From positions 778,605 to 842,604 of the forward strand of contig NZ_WTUW01000009.1 in the NCBI RefSeq assembly GCF_009882915.1: a stretch of 64,000 nucleotides of DNA. Reading direction: 5' to 3'. A program made the translations under genes and the position numbers. This DNA comes from Sneathiella litorea. GTDB taxonomy: Bacteria; Pseudomonadota; Alphaproteobacteria; Sneathiellales; Sneathiellaceae. The notes under the pieces are model-generated. The model searched no databases. It worked only from the letters and a program-made list of their open reading frames with translations, and had not been told where the DNA came from. This document shows, in pieces, positions 30,122 to 39,439 of this stretch (position 1 is its first letter; each line of letters begins with the position of its first letter).

Positions 30122-32439
30122 CGCATAGCCACCCTTCCTTCTAGCCGAAGGCGAAGCGAGTTGAGGCAAACGACAAGAGATGAAGCGGACATGGCAATGG
30201 CCGCAATTAGTGGCGTCACGATCCCCGCAACCGCCAACGGAACAGCAATTGCATTATAGAGAAACGCGAGCGAGAAATTCTGGAAGATCAGGCGCCTTGC
30301 AGCGCGTGCAACGCGGATCGTCTCCGTCACCGCTGACAGATCCTTCCCCTGAAAGACAAAATCAGCCGTTGTCTGGCTGATATCCGCTGCGCTTGCCGGA
30401 GATAAAGAAGCATGCGCAGATGACAAGGCCGGCGCGTCATTCAAACCATCGCCCACCATCAGCACCTTATGACCTTGATCTGCCAACGTTTTAAGGCGAG
30501 CAACCTTATCTTCCGGTTTCTTCTCTGCATGCCAGTTCTCAATGCCAAGCGCCTCGGCAAGTTCCTTCACCACGACCTCTCTGTCACCTGAGAGAAGCTC
30601 AACTTTAAACCCTTGTGCTTTCAACCTGTCAATCGCGGTGCGGGCGCCAGGGCGCAGACGGTCCCTGAAACGAAACTGGACCGCCTCCTTATTAGCGACA
30701 CGCAGCCATAGTTCCGGACCTGGGGCTTGATCATCAGCTACGCCCTCTTGCACATGACAAAAGGCACGGCTGCCAAGACGAACTTCCTCACCGTCCAAGG
30801 CTGCTCTGAGCCCCTCCCCCGGGCATTCCTCTACTTCCAGATGGTCGCCAAGGCCGTATCCGGCCCGCGCGACAGCCCGAGCGAGCGGATGGCGGCTGTT
30901 GCTCGCAACCCGAGCCGCAAGACGCAGCTGTTCAGGCAATAACTCCTCGCGGTTAATGAGGTCGAGGCGGCCTTCTGTCAGGGTGCCGGTTTTATCGAAG
31001 ACAACAACATCCACTTCCGCCAGACGTTCAAGTCCATCTGCCGCCTTGACCAGAATACCCTTCATCAACAAACGCCCACTTGCGACCACCTGTACGACCG
31101 GTACCGCAAGACCAAGCGCGCAAGGACAGGTAATAATAAGCACCGCAACTGCCTGCATCAGCGCGTTTTGCCAGCTACCGGCCAATATCCACCAGCCAAT
31201 AAAAGTGGCCGCCGCCAACAAATGGACCGCAGGCGCATAAAATTCAGCAACCCGGTCGGCAAGACGAACATATTTCGCACGGCCCTGCTCTGCCGCCTCC
31301 ATCAACCGAACAATATCCCCGAGTAAAGTATTATCGCCCGTCTTTGTTGCCTCAATCTCGAACGGCGCGTTCAGGTTCAGCGTTCCGGCAAAAACATTGT
31401 CGCCTGTCTTGACTGTTATTGGCAGGCTTTCACCGGTAATCAGACTCACATCGAGCTCCGATCGACCCGAACTCACCACCCCATCTACGGGGAGTCTGTC
31501 TCCCGCCATGATTTTGACTCGGGTTCCCGGTGTGACGGTCTCGACCGGTACTGTCTTGCTATTGCCATCAGGTAGAATGATAGTGGCGGCCACTGCCTTA
31601 AGAAGCAGCAAGCGTTCTGCTGCTGATCGCGCCTTGCTGCGCGCGGCATTATCAAGATAACGCCCAATAAGCAGGAAAAAAAGCAATGTGACGGCCGCAT
31701 CAAAATAAACATGTTCACCGCTTTGAATGGTCTCGGCCAAGCTCATGCCAGCGGCGAGGATGACTGCCAGCGATATGGGTACATCCATATTGAGCCGACC
31801 GGCACGAACGGCGGCAAGTGCAGATTTAAAGAAGGGTTGACCTGCGTAGGCCACAGCAGGAAGAGCAACCATTGCCGAGATCCAGTGGAGGAAATCACGG
31901 GTTGCAGGCCCCATATCTTCCGAGAAAAGCCCAGCCCAAACCGAAACGGAGAGCAACATAACATTAGCAGCGGCAAAACCCGCAACAGCTAGCGCTCGAA
32001 GGAGGCGCATATTCTCCTCTGCTGCGGCTGATTTTATCATCGCGGGATTATAAGGCGTAAGCGGGTAACCCTGATCAATCACTGGTTTGACAAGGTCGGT
32101 GACATCAATTCCCTCCGGGCGCCAACGCAGAAACAACCGCCGAGTTGAAAAATTTACCCGCGCATCAAGAACCGCTGGATTGGATTTCAGGGTTTGCTCT
32201 ACAGTTTTAATGCAATTGGCGCAGTGCATATTTTCGACGAGTGTATGCAAGATCGCATTGCCGTCCTGATCAGCCTCAACAAAAGCCGTTGGGTCGGCAC
32301 TGACAAAGTCATCATAGTCCGCTGCGGGAGAAGCCACTTCACTCATCGCCATAGCACCGGCAGCACAGCAGTCACCACCCAGGTCGCGAGATTGCCGGAG
32401 GGTCAGATTATCGAAGTTTTTTTGGGCTATTTCACCCAT
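30118..32439 (-). CDS. ccoI: Cu+-transporting P-type ATPase CcoI
   Basis: Moves copper across the inner membrane for the haem-copper centre of cbb3 oxidase. The 773 residues include an N-terminal Cys pair (GDCCAAG near residue 24), a heavy-metal-associated domain with HCANC, eight membrane helices, the intramembrane CPC motif (TCPCALGLAVP), the phosphorylation site DKTGTLTEG and GDGLNDAPAL. The start at 32439 is behind AAGAGG and overlaps the ccoH stop; a later Met at 32346 would lose the CC motif that CcoI/FixI proteins often keep. Confidence 0.95.
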   Translation of the reverse strand: MGEIAQKNFDNLTLRQSRDLGGDCCAAGAMAMSEVASPAADYDDFVSADPTAFVEADQDGNAILHTLVENMHCANCIKTVEQTLKSNPAVLDARVNFSTRRLFLRWRPEGIDVTDLVKPVIDQGYPLTPYNPAMIKSAAAEENMRLLRALAVAGFAAANVMLLSVSVWAGLFSEDMGPATRDFLHWISAMVALPAVAYAGQPFFKSALAAVRAGRLNMDVPISLAVILAAGMSLAETIQSGEHVYFDAAVTLLFFLLIGRYLDNAARSKARSAAERLLLLKAVAATIILPDGNSKTVPVETVTPGTRVKIMAGDRLPVDGVVSSGRSELDVSLITGESLPITVKTGDNVFAGTLNLNAPFEIEATKTGDNTLLGDIVRLMEAAEQGRAKYVRLADRVAEFYAPAVHLLAAATFIGWWILAGSWQNALMQAVAVLIITCPCALGLAVPVVQVVASGRLLMKGILVKAADGLERLAEVDVVVFDKTGTLTEGRLDLINREELLPEQLRLAARVASNSRHPLARAVARAGYGLGDHLEVEECPGEGLRAALDGEEVRLGSRAFCHVQEGVADDQAPGPELWLRVANKEAVQFRFRDRLRPGARTAIDRLKAQGFKVELLSGDREVVVKELAEALGIENWHAEKKPEDKVARLKTLADQGHKVLMVGDGLNDAPALSSAHASLSPASAADISQTTADFVFQGKDLSAVTETIRVARAARRLIFQNFSLAFLYNAIAVPLAVAGIVTPLIAAIAMSASSLVVCLNSLRLRLEGRVAMR

Positions 32440-32924
32440 ATCCTCTTATCCAATCGATAAGGCTCTTTAAATCCGCCTCCATGCACAAGAATGGAGACAT
32501 CCCATTGCCCAAGGCCTGAAAGCGAGACTTCCGCAGCATAGTGATCTTTATCATATACCAGAGATAGACCCTGATCTGTGCCCTCTATCACCGGGCGTCG
32601 AATGATTGCAACCACGTCCAGGTCTTTCAGGTTATTGCCATCAGCATCGATAATATTGAGGGTCAATTTTCCCTGCTCTGCTCCCGTCTGCACAAATTCC
32701 AGAGCGGGTTGCCACCCTCGGGTACGTTGACGTTCTCGGTGATCGATTTCTTCGTTATAAGCGAGGCCGCGTTTATAGGCATCGTCTTCACTTACACCTG
32801 AAAAACTTCCAAGCGCGAAATATACAAAGGCACCATTAACAGCAAACATTAACCCGAAGAATGCGGCCAGCATCAGGGCCACATGGCGTCCGGTCAGTGG
32901 CTTTCCATGAATATTTGCGTTCAT
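32427..32924 (-). CDS. ccoH: cbb3 oxidase assembly protein CcoH/FixH
   Basis: Membrane protein required for cbb3 assembly. The 165-residue product has one N-terminal membrane helix (VALMLAAFFGLMFAVNGAFVYFAL), a periplasmic domain with YKRGLAYNEEID shortly after the helix, as in FixH, and a beta-rich C-terminus. The start overlaps the ccoG stop by ATGA and the end overlaps ccoI by 13 bases. Confidence 0.93.
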   Translation of the reverse strand: MNANIHGKPLTGRHVALMLAAFFGLMFAVNGAFVYFALGSFSGVSEDDAYKRGLAYNEEIDHRERQRTRGWQPALEFVQTGAEQGKLTLNIIDADGNNLKDLDVVAIIRRPVIEGTDQGLSLVYDKDHYAAEVSLSGLGQWDVSILVHGGGFKEPYRLDKRIWVK

Positions 32925-34381
32925 TTATCCGGTCCCTTGAAGCTCGATGCCTGTAAATCTCGCTCACTGCTCTCAAAATCGGTAACCACGATATCGATAT
33001 CGGAACTCTTGCCATCCAGGTTCTCCGCCGGAACAGATACATAGAGCTTATAACTGGAAAGCGAGTCAGCGGGTACGGTTACCAGCATTGGCAGTCCGAG
33101 CGGAGGACCACTCTCAAGCCAGGCCTGAACCCCTTTCAGCCCCTCCACTTCGATGAGGAATCGCCGAGTCTCATGAATTTTATTCAGGATCTTCACCGTG
33201 TAACCATTGCGAATAGATCCATCGGAGAGAGTCACGAACAACGGGTTACGGTCACGAATGACATTAACATCAAGGATGGACCGATTAAGCAGGGTAAACA
33301 GCATCACTGCGCCAACCAGAGCAAGTATCAATCCATAGGCGATGGTTCTCGGCCGGATAAAGCGTATGTTGAGTTTACGTTCCGGGTTGCTGTCAAATTG
33401 GCCAACGTGGGTATCATAGCTGATCAGTCCGCGCGGTAGATCAATCTTGTCCATCACGTCATCACAGGCGTCAATGCAGAGCGCACAGGTAATGCACTCC
33501 AGCTGCAACCCGTCACGGATATCGATTCCCATCGGGCAAACCGCAACGCACTGGTTACAATCAATACAATGCCCCCGGTCCGTCCAGGGTTCTCCTTTTT
33601 TATGCGGTCCACGCGGTTCACCTCGGGCACCGTGATATGTGACGGTCAGAGTATCCTCATCCACCATTGCCCCCTGTATCCGTGGCCAGGGGCACATATA
33701 TGTACAGACCTGTTCCCGCATCAAGCCGCCGAACACATAGGTTGTCGCAGTCAAGGCGGCGACGCTGGAATAGGCAATAACAGGTGCTTCGAACGTAAAC
33801 AGTTCCCGTAGCAAGGTCGGTGCATCGGCAAAATAAAAAACCCAGGCGCCGCCGGTGAGTACGCCGATTACGAGCCAGATTGAATGCTTCAACACCCGTT
33901 TGCTGAGTTTTGAGATCGACATCGGCGCCTTGTCCAGCCTTAGGCGGGCGTTACGATCCCCTTCCACCATGCGCTCAACAAAAATGAAAAGGTCGGTCCA
34001 GACCGTTTGCGGGCACGAATATCCGCACCAGGCACGCCCAAACAGCGATGTCACTAGAAACAGAGAAATTGCTGCCAGAATGAGCAATCCGGTAATGTAA
34101 TAAATTTCCTGCGGCCAGAGCTCGATAAAGAAGAAATAGAACCGCTCCCGCGCAAAATCGACAAGCACCGCCTGATCCGGCCCACTCTCACCCCGGTCCC
34201 AGCGAATCCAGGGAGTGATATAATAGATCCCCAGGGTTATTCCCATGATGATCCATTTCAGGCGGCGGAAATTTCCACGCGCCTTCTTCGGCTGGATTTT
34301 CTCACGCTTCTCGAATAAAGCCCGGTTCTCTTTCTTGTTAACCGGACGTACGTCGATATTCTCAACGGAGCTGTCAACCAC
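32921..34381 (-). CDS. ccoG: cbb3 oxidase accessory ferredoxin CcoG/FixG
   Basis: Polytopic iron-sulfur protein thought to reduce Cu2+ for CcoI. The 486 residues include four or five membrane helices, the Cys motifs CGYSCPQTVW and CTYMCPWPRIQGAM, and a 2x[4Fe-4S] ferredoxin region CIDCNQCVAVCP ... CITCALCIDACD near residues 260-300, then a periplasmic Ig-like domain. The start is GTG at 34381 behind GGAGTAAG. It follows ccoP by 33 bases. Confidence 0.95.
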   Translation of the reverse strand: MVDSSVENIDVRPVNKKENRALFEKREKIQPKKARGNFRRLKWIIMGITLGIYYITPWIRWDRGESGPDQAVLVDFARERFYFFFIELWPQEIYYITGLLILAAISLFLVTSLFGRAWCGYSCPQTVWTDLFIFVERMVEGDRNARLRLDKAPMSISKLSKRVLKHSIWLVIGVLTGGAWVFYFADAPTLLRELFTFEAPVIAYSSVAALTATTYVFGGLMREQVCTYMCPWPRIQGAMVDEDTLTVTYHGARGEPRGPHKKGEPWTDRGHCIDCNQCVAVCPMGIDIRDGLQLECITCALCIDACDDVMDKIDLPRGLISYDTHVGQFDSNPERKLNIRFIRPRTIAYGLILALVGAVMLFTLLNRSILDVNVIRDRNPLFVTLSDGSIRNGYTVKILNKIHETRRFLIEVEGLKGVQAWLESGPPLGLPMLVTVPADSLSSYKLYVSVPAENLDGKSSDIDIVVTDFESSERDLQASSFKGPDK

Positions 34382-34414
34382 AACTCTTACTCCAAAATGG
34401 ATAGGTTAAACGGA

Positions 34415-35284
34415 TTACTCCCCGCCCCCGAGGGAGTGCACATACAAGGCAAGCTGGCGGATTGTTGTCTCATCTAACCGGTCGACCCAGGCTGGCATTA
34501 CGTTGCCGCGGCCCCGGGAAATGGTTTTAAGAATAATATCCTTGTCTTTCCCATAGAACCAAATCGCGTCGGTCAGGTCCGGTGCCCCGAATTCCCGCCC
34601 GCCCTTGGCATTGTCCCCATGGCATGCTGCACAATTTTCCGCATAAACTTCCTGACCACGATCGACGGCAGCCATATCCTTCCGATCTTCCGAAAGGGAA
34701 AGGACATATTCCGAAACATCATTGATTTGATCTTTCGTGAGCATTTCGTCCGTAAGAAACGCGGGCATTTCGCCTATGCGGGTATCCTCGTGATCTGAGC
34801 GAATACCATACTTAATGGTTTCGTAAATCGCGTCCATATTCCCACCCCACAACCAATCATCATCATTCAGGTTCGGAAAGCCTGGCGCCCCTTGCGCGCC
34901 TGATCCATGACACTGGGAGCAGTTCACCGCAAACGCCGATTTTCCGCCTCGCAATGCAAACTGATAGAGCTGATCATTATTTTTCACCTCACTGAGTTCC
35001 AGCGCCACAAGAGCGGCCCGATCTTGTGCATGGGCCTCTGTTGCCTTGGCCAGTTCCTGTTCCAGCGATCCGCGAGAGGAGTACCCGATGAATCCGGAAG
35101 TATAGCTGGTAACAAGTGGCCAAGCGGGCATAACGATCCAGTAACCAATTGCCCAGACAATAGAGGCGTACATCGTCCAAAGCCACCACCGCGGCATGGG
35201 ATTATCCAGTTCCTTGATACCGTCCCATTCATGTCCTGTGGTATCGGTGCCGGTGATCTCGTCTTTTTCAACCTTGTTGGACAT
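34415..35284 (-). CDS. ccoP: cbb3-type cytochrome c oxidase subunit III (dihaem)
   Basis: Dihaem c-type subunit that takes electrons into cbb3 oxidase. The 289-residue protein has two N-terminal hydrophobic segments (WWLWTMYASIVWAIGYWIV and a second shorter one), the CcoP N-terminal domain, and two haem motifs, CSQCH near residue 122 and CAACH near 213, each with a downstream Met (GEMPAFL and NVMPAWV). Start ATG at 35284, just past the ccoQ stop; a longer reading from 35368 covers ccoQ in another frame. Confidence 0.96.
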   Translation of the reverse strand: MSNKVEKDEITGTDTTGHEWDGIKELDNPMPRWWLWTMYASIVWAIGYWIVMPAWPLVTSYTSGFIGYSSRGSLEQELAKATEAHAQDRAALVALELSEVKNNDQLYQFALRGGKSAFAVNCSQCHGSGAQGAPGFPNLNDDDWLWGGNMDAIYETIKYGIRSDHEDTRIGEMPAFLTDEMLTKDQINDVSEYVLSLSEDRKDMAAVDRGQEVYAENCAACHGDNAKGGREFGAPDLTDAIWFYGKDKDIILKTISRGRGNVMPAWVDRLDETTIRQLALYVHSLGGGE

Positions 35285-35285
35285 C

Positions 35286-35435
35286 TTAATCTTCCTCAAG
35301 CGGGATATGGGCTGCCTTGTCAAACTTTTCCTTGTTTCGCGGCCACAATGCATAAACAAGCACCGCAATAAACAGGCCGAATAGGTAAAGCAGTCCGTAA
35401 CTCTGTGCGAAGGTAGAAACGCTATGATAATCCAT
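35286..35435 (-). CDS. ccoQ: cbb3 oxidase subunit CcoQ
   Basis: Single-helix stabilising subunit of cbb3 oxidase. The 49-residue product has one membrane helix (YGLLYLFGLFIAVLVYALW) followed by PRNKEKFDKAAHIPLEED, the usual CcoQ tail. GGAGGAG precedes the ATG at 35435. It sits between ccoO and ccoP. Confidence 0.94.
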   Translation of the reverse strand: MDYHSVSTFAQSYGLLYLFGLFIAVLVYALWPRNKEKFDKAAHIPLEED

Positions 35436-35445
35436 TAGTCTCCTC

Positions 35446-36171
35446 CTACCGTTTATTGGCATCCACGTCATATGACGTGAAGTCAACCAGGGTTCCCATC
35501 ATCTGAAGATAGGCAATTAACGCATCCAGCTCCGACAGCATCATCGGATTACCATCAAAATTCCGCACCTGAGCCTTGGGGTAACGCTCCAAAAAGGCAT
35601 CTATCTCGTCGGCATCCGGATTTACCTGTATTGCCAAATCCAGCTCCGCGTTAGCGATCATATCGTCCGTATACGGTACCCCGACAATCTTGTTTGTCTC
35701 GAGATTGCCAGCAACATCCGGCACATGCAGAGGCGTTTTCCCGAGGAAGGGATATCCCGGCATTATAGATTCAGGCACCACGTCACGCGGGTTATTCATA
35801 TGAGTGACATGCCATTCATCCGAATAGCGTCCGCCCACCCGGGCGAGGTCCGGACCTGTCCGCTTGGACCCCCACTGAAACGGATGATCATACATGCTTT
35901 CCGCCGCCAGTGAGTAATGGCCATAACGTTCCGCCTCATCACGGAGGGGGCGGATCATCTGGCTATGACAGTTGTAGCAGCCCTCGCGGATATAAATATC
36001 CCGACCTGCGAGTTCTAATGGGCTATAGGGCCGCATCCCTTTTACCTTCTCGATTGTACTTTCGAGATAGAACAACGGCGCAATTTCGATAAGCCCGCCG
36101 ATGGAAACCACGATCAGGACGAGAACCAGCATCAGGATCGAGTTTTTCTCGATTTTTTTGTGACTAAACAT
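35446..36171 (-). CDS. ccoO: cbb3-type cytochrome c oxidase subunit II (monohaem)
   Basis: Membrane-anchored monohaem subunit. The 241-residue product has an N-terminal membrane helix (residues 12-34), the haem motif CYNCH in [13 protein letters not shown] near residue 70, and the family motifs [19 protein letters not shown] and MPGYPFL. An AAGGA overlapping the ccoN stop serves as the ribosome-binding site. Confidence 0.96.
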   Translation of the reverse strand: MFSHKKIEKNSILMLVLVLIVVSIGGLIEIAPLFYLESTIEKVKGMRPYSPLELAGRDIYIREGCYNCHSQMIRPLRDEAERYGHYSLAAESMYDHPFQWGSKRTGPDLARVGGRYSDEWHVTHMNNPRDVVPESIMPGYPFLGKTPLHVPDVAGNLETNKIVGVPYTDDMIANAELDLAIQVNPDADEIDAFLERYPKAQVRNFDGNPMMLSELDALIAYLQMMGTLVDFTSYDVDANKR

Positions 36172-36176
36172 GTTCC

Positions 36177-37805
36177 TTACCTCGCCCCTGCAAATTCCAT
36201 ATTCAGCACAAGTGCCCCTGCTTCCTTCTCTCGCACGTCGCCCCGGACTGTCCGCCAGAGGTTATAGACCATAATGAGGGCCCCGATCAGGAAGAGGGCG
36301 CCGCCAAGTGCCCTGATCACATAGAAAGGATGCATTGCCTCGACCGTCTCGCTGAAGGAATATTCCAAAAACCCGAAGGCATCATAGGCGCGCCACATCA
36401 AGCCCTGCAGAATGCCGGAGACCCACATTGCGGTGATGTAAAGCAGGATACCCACCGTCGAAATCCAGAAATGCAGATTGACGAGCGCATCCGAATAAAG
36501 CGATTTGCGCTTCCAAACAACAGGCGTCAGGAAGTAAAGCGCCCCAAAGCTGATGTAGGCCACCCACCCAAGCGCGCCGGAATGCACATGGCCGATAGTC
36601 CAGTCCGTGTAATGGCTGAGCGCGTTGACCGCCTTGATCGACATAAGCGGTCCTTCAAAGGTGCTCATCCCGTAGAAAGCTACTGATGTCACCAGGAAGC
36701 GAACGACCGGATCAGTCCGGAGTTTATCCCAAGCCCCGGAAAGGGTCATCAGGCCGTTGATCATCCCTCCCCACGACGGCATCCAGAGCATGATGGAAAA
36801 AGTCATACCAAGTGTCTGCGCCCAGTCCGGCAGCGCCGTATAATGCAAATGATGCGGACCCGCCCAAATATAGAGGAAAATCAGCGACCAGAAATGAATG
36901 ATCGACAGGCGGTATGAATAGACCGGCCGGTTCACCCGCTTCGGGATGAAGTAATACATTATTCCCAGAAAGCCCGCGGTCAGAAAGAACCCGACCGCAT
37001 TATGCCCATACCACCATTGGGTCAGCGCGCTTTGCACCCCAGCAAACAGGGAATAGCTTTTCACACCCGCAAGACTGACCGGCACGGAGAGATTATTCAC
37101 GATGTGAAGCATGGCAATAGTTACGATGAAGGCCAAGTAGAACCAGTTGGCGACATAGATATGCTTTTCCTGGCGCTTCCAGATCGTTGCGAGGAAAACC
37201 AGCAGATAGACCACCCACACCAGCGTCAACCAGATATCGACATACCATTCGGGTTCCGCATACTCCTTGGATTGGGTGACACCCAAAACATAACCGGTCG
37301 CGGCCAGCACGATGAAAAGCTGGTATCCCCAGAAGACAAACCACGGCGCGATATCTCCGGCCAGCCGGGCGCGACAGGTCCGTTGCACGACATGAAAAGA
37401 CGTCATGATCAGGATATTACCGCCGAATGCAAAGATGACAGCCGAGGTATGAAGTGGACGAAGACGCCCGAAATTTGTCCAGGGAAGATCGAAGTTCAGG
37501 GCTGGAAACGCAAGTTGTAAAGCGATAACAAGGCCAACTGCAAAGCCAACGATCCCCCAGAATGCTGAGGCAATCACTCCCGCCTTGATAATTTCTGTAT
37601 TGTAATTAACGCTGCCATTCGCATCCGCCAGGCCGGGGGTGTTAATGTTACGATAATTCCTTGCGATTAGCGCGAAGGCGCTGAGCACGCTGGCAATGGA
37701 AAATACCATGCCATGAAGCATCATCGTTGAATCGACCGCCTTCGCGGACAACATGACCCCTATCAGGGCACAGATTATTGTAAAAGCGAGCCATAACAGA
37801 TTCAT
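36177..37805 (-). CDS. ccoN: cbb3-type cytochrome c oxidase catalytic subunit I
   Basis: Haem-copper subunit that reduces O2 with high affinity. The 542 residues have about 14 membrane helices, with the haem b ligand region [14 protein letters not shown], the CuB histidines and active-site Tyr in helices VI and VII ([42 protein letters not shown]), and [28 protein letters not shown] in shorter conserved blocks. First gene of ccoNOQP-GHIS, transcribed behind a perfect FNR box 123 bases upstream; its ribosome-binding site is weak. Confidence 0.97.
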   Translation of the reverse strand: MNLLWLAFTIICALIGVMLSAKAVDSTMMLHGMVFSIASVLSAFALIARNYRNINTPGLADANGSVNYNTEIIKAGVIASAFWGIVGFAVGLVIALQLAFPALNFDLPWTNFGRLRPLHTSAVIFAFGGNILIMTSFHVVQRTCRARLAGDIAPWFVFWGYQLFIVLAATGYVLGVTQSKEYAEPEWYVDIWLTLVWVVYLLVFLATIWKRQEKHIYVANWFYLAFIVTIAMLHIVNNLSVPVSLAGVKSYSLFAGVQSALTQWWYGHNAVGFFLTAGFLGIMYYFIPKRVNRPVYSYRLSIIHFWSLIFLYIWAGPHHLHYTALPDWAQTLGMTFSIMLWMPSWGGMINGLMTLSGAWDKLRTDPVVRFLVTSVAFYGMSTFEGPLMSIKAVNALSHYTDWTIGHVHSGALGWVAYISFGALYFLTPVVWKRKSLYSDALVNLHFWISTVGILLYITAMWVSGILQGLMWRAYDAFGFLEYSFSETVEAMHPFYVIRALGGALFLIGALIMVYNLWRTVRGDVREKEAGALVLNMEFAGAR

Positions 37806-37898
37806 ACCCGAGTTCCGTCTATTCCAATAGTTTACGGAGTATTCAAATCGTTTCGCGAACCTCTCGACAGCGCAAACTACTCATACTCCCCTCATTTC

Positions 37899-37919
37899 GC
37901 AGACTAGGTTTTAGTCTGC
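37899..37919. promoter_or_regulatory. Perfect 8-bp dyad between the FNR box and ccoN
   Basis: GCAGACTA, a 5-base spacer, then TAGTCTGC. If an FNR dimer at 37928-37941 activates from -41.5, transcription would start near 37893, which puts this dyad across the -10 region. It could be an operator for a second regulator or a small hairpin. Not an obvious terminator, as no T run follows. Confidence 0.45.
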
Positions 37920-37927
37920 GCCTGACA

Positions 37928-37941
37928 TTGATCTAAATCAA
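37928..37941 (-). promoter_or_regulatory. FNR/FixK box upstream of ccoN
   Basis: TTGATCTAAATCAA is an exact match to the FNR/FixK consensus TTGAT-N4-ATCAA, 123 bases upstream of the ccoN start. The regulator encoded at 38365-39165 carries the E-xx-SR recognition helix that reads such sites, so low-oxygen induction of the cbb3 operon is likely. Confidence 0.9.
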
Positions 37942-38364
37942 CGCAAACAAAACCTTCTTCCCCGAAGTAGTTTTTTGGCCTCCTGATTACCTAAGCCGGT
38001 TTTGGATGCCGCACAGGCCGCACAGATAATGTGTACATCCGTATATAACCCGATAGGGGAATAGCTATTCGGCTACCTAAGAGAACGTTTCTACTTTCTA
38101 CACTTCCGCTTTTCTAACAACAAAGCGATTTTTGATTAAATTCATTTTTTTTTAGAGAATCTCGCGCCAAAATTATTATCGGCATTCCATTGCCTCAATG
38201 GGCATTCGAAGCCCATAACAATTGAGCTGCAGTGGCTTTTGCGGTTTGAGCTCTTTATGCCAGTATTGGCATGCATGCACTGATGCCACGGAACTAAAGT
38301 TTCGGGCCGATGAATGGGTAGAACGAGAGTACGGTCTCGCCAACCTACACCTCCATCGCCATCG
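37942..38364. other. Intergenic region between fnr and the FNR box, rich in small dyads
   Basis: No convincing coding frame. Several perfect short inverted repeats are present: GAATAGCTATTC (38059-38070), CCATTG-N3-CAATGG (38187-38201), TGGGC-N7-GCCCA (38199-38215) and ATGCCA-N4-TGGCAT (38257-38272). None is followed by a good T run, so no clear fnr terminator is visible. A structured small RNA or the fnr 3' UTR is possible. Confidence 0.4.
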
Positions 38365-39165
38365 TCATTTCTCGCCTTCCGCCAGATTTTCTAGCTCTGC
38401 CATATCTTTGATGATTATCGAATGGTTCGACGGCACCTCCAAAAGGCCCAAATTTTTCATTTTCGTAATTGTCCGGCTGACTGTCTCAATTGTCAGGCCA
38501 AGAAAATCCGCAATATCATTCCGGCCCATTGTCAACATAACTTCAACCTCAACACTGTCTTTACCGCCCAATTTCTCTGCACGATCAACAAGGAAGGTCG
38601 CAATTTTTTCTATCGGTGTTTTTCGGCCCAACAGTATGGCATGGTGTCTCAACTCATGTATCTCGCTCAGCACCTTTGCTGTCAGGGCCGTCTGCATGGC
38701 CGGCATTTCCTGCAAATATTTTTCCAGAATCTTAATGGGAATCTGACATACAACCGTATCACAAACGGCTTCTGCATCCGATTGATAGTAACCGTTTTTT
38801 TGCTCCCCGAGGACTTCCCCGGCTGTTTTGAAGGACGTCACCTGACGACGCCCGTCATCTAGCAAATTGGCAAGCCGAATTTCTCCCGTAACGACGGTAT
38901 AAAGATACTTCGCTTCTTCATATTCTCGATAGACAGACTGCCCTGTTTGGACCAGTCTGGTCCTGATATTGCGGGCGATTTCATCCATTTCCTGATCTTT
39001 TAAATCAGCGCAAATAGCCTGAGCATGTGCACTGCAGGTTGAGCAAGGTGCTTCTGAAATATTTTTCCGCTCTGCTTTGGGAGTCGTTTCAGACTGCTTG
39101 TGCCCATTAGCCTGCGACTTAGATTTAGCCAACGATGAAATACGCGCATCTAATGATTCTAACAT
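38365..39165 (-). CDS. fnr: FNR/FixK-type oxygen-responsive transcriptional regulator
   Basis: Crp/Fnr-family activator. The 266 residues carry an N-terminal cysteine set C41-x2-C44-x7-C52 and a central C135 (with C140 close by), enough for an oxygen-labile [4Fe-4S] cluster as in FnrN/FnrL proteins. Then follow the cyclic-nucleotide-fold domain and a helix-turn-helix (DIADFLGLTIETVSRTITKM), whose E-xx-SR reads TTGAT half-sites. The first 40 residues are a Lys/Ser-rich extension. It lies upstream of a perfect FNR box for ccoN and is its probable regulator. GGGAGA precedes the ATG. The symbol is by family; fnrL or fixK would be equally fair. Confidence 0.92.
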   Translation of the reverse strand: MLESLDARISSLAKSKSQANGHKQSETTPKAERKNISEAPCSTCSAHAQAICADLKDQEMDEIARNIRTRLVQTGQSVYREYEEAKYLYTVVTGEIRLANLLDDGRRQVTSFKTAGEVLGEQKNGYYQSDAEAVCDTVVCQIPIKILEKYLQEMPAMQTALTAKVLSEIHELRHHAILLGRKTPIEKIATFLVDRAEKLGGKDSVEVEVMLTMGRNDIADFLGLTIETVSRTITKMKNLGLLEVPSNHSIIIKDMAELENLAEGEK

Positions 39166-39350
39166 ACCACGTAATCTCCCTATCTAGTTTGATTGCAGAT
39201 GAATCACAAACCTATCTTCAGCCCCTATATTCTAAACTTTTCTGGTGTCCCTACATGTGGTGAGATGACGCAGACTTAAGATTTACACAAAAAATCGGTA
39301 AAACAGACACTTCAGAATGATGTTTTCCGCAGTTTTATGGGCTTTTCCAC

Positions 39351-39391
39351 AAAAAATCCCCCGACAGCGACATAATGCCACAGTCGGGGGA
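39351..39391 (-). terminator. Rho-independent terminator after the acyl-CoA dehydrogenase pair
   Basis: A 9-bp stem TCCCCCGAC/GTCGGGGGA with a 17-base loop that can pair further, followed on the minus strand by TTTTTT. It lies about 50 bases past the stop at 39440 and separates the pair from fnr. Confidence 0.85.
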
Positions 39392-39439
39392 GACTGTCGA
39401 TTTTCCTATAGTTTTTTTATTATTATTTTCTAATTTAGA

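Noticed and set aside
39166..39210. A possible FNR site (GTTTGATT then AATCACAAAC) upstream of fnr
   Set aside because: The half-sites have unequal length and spacing, so it does not match TTGAT-N4-ATCAA.
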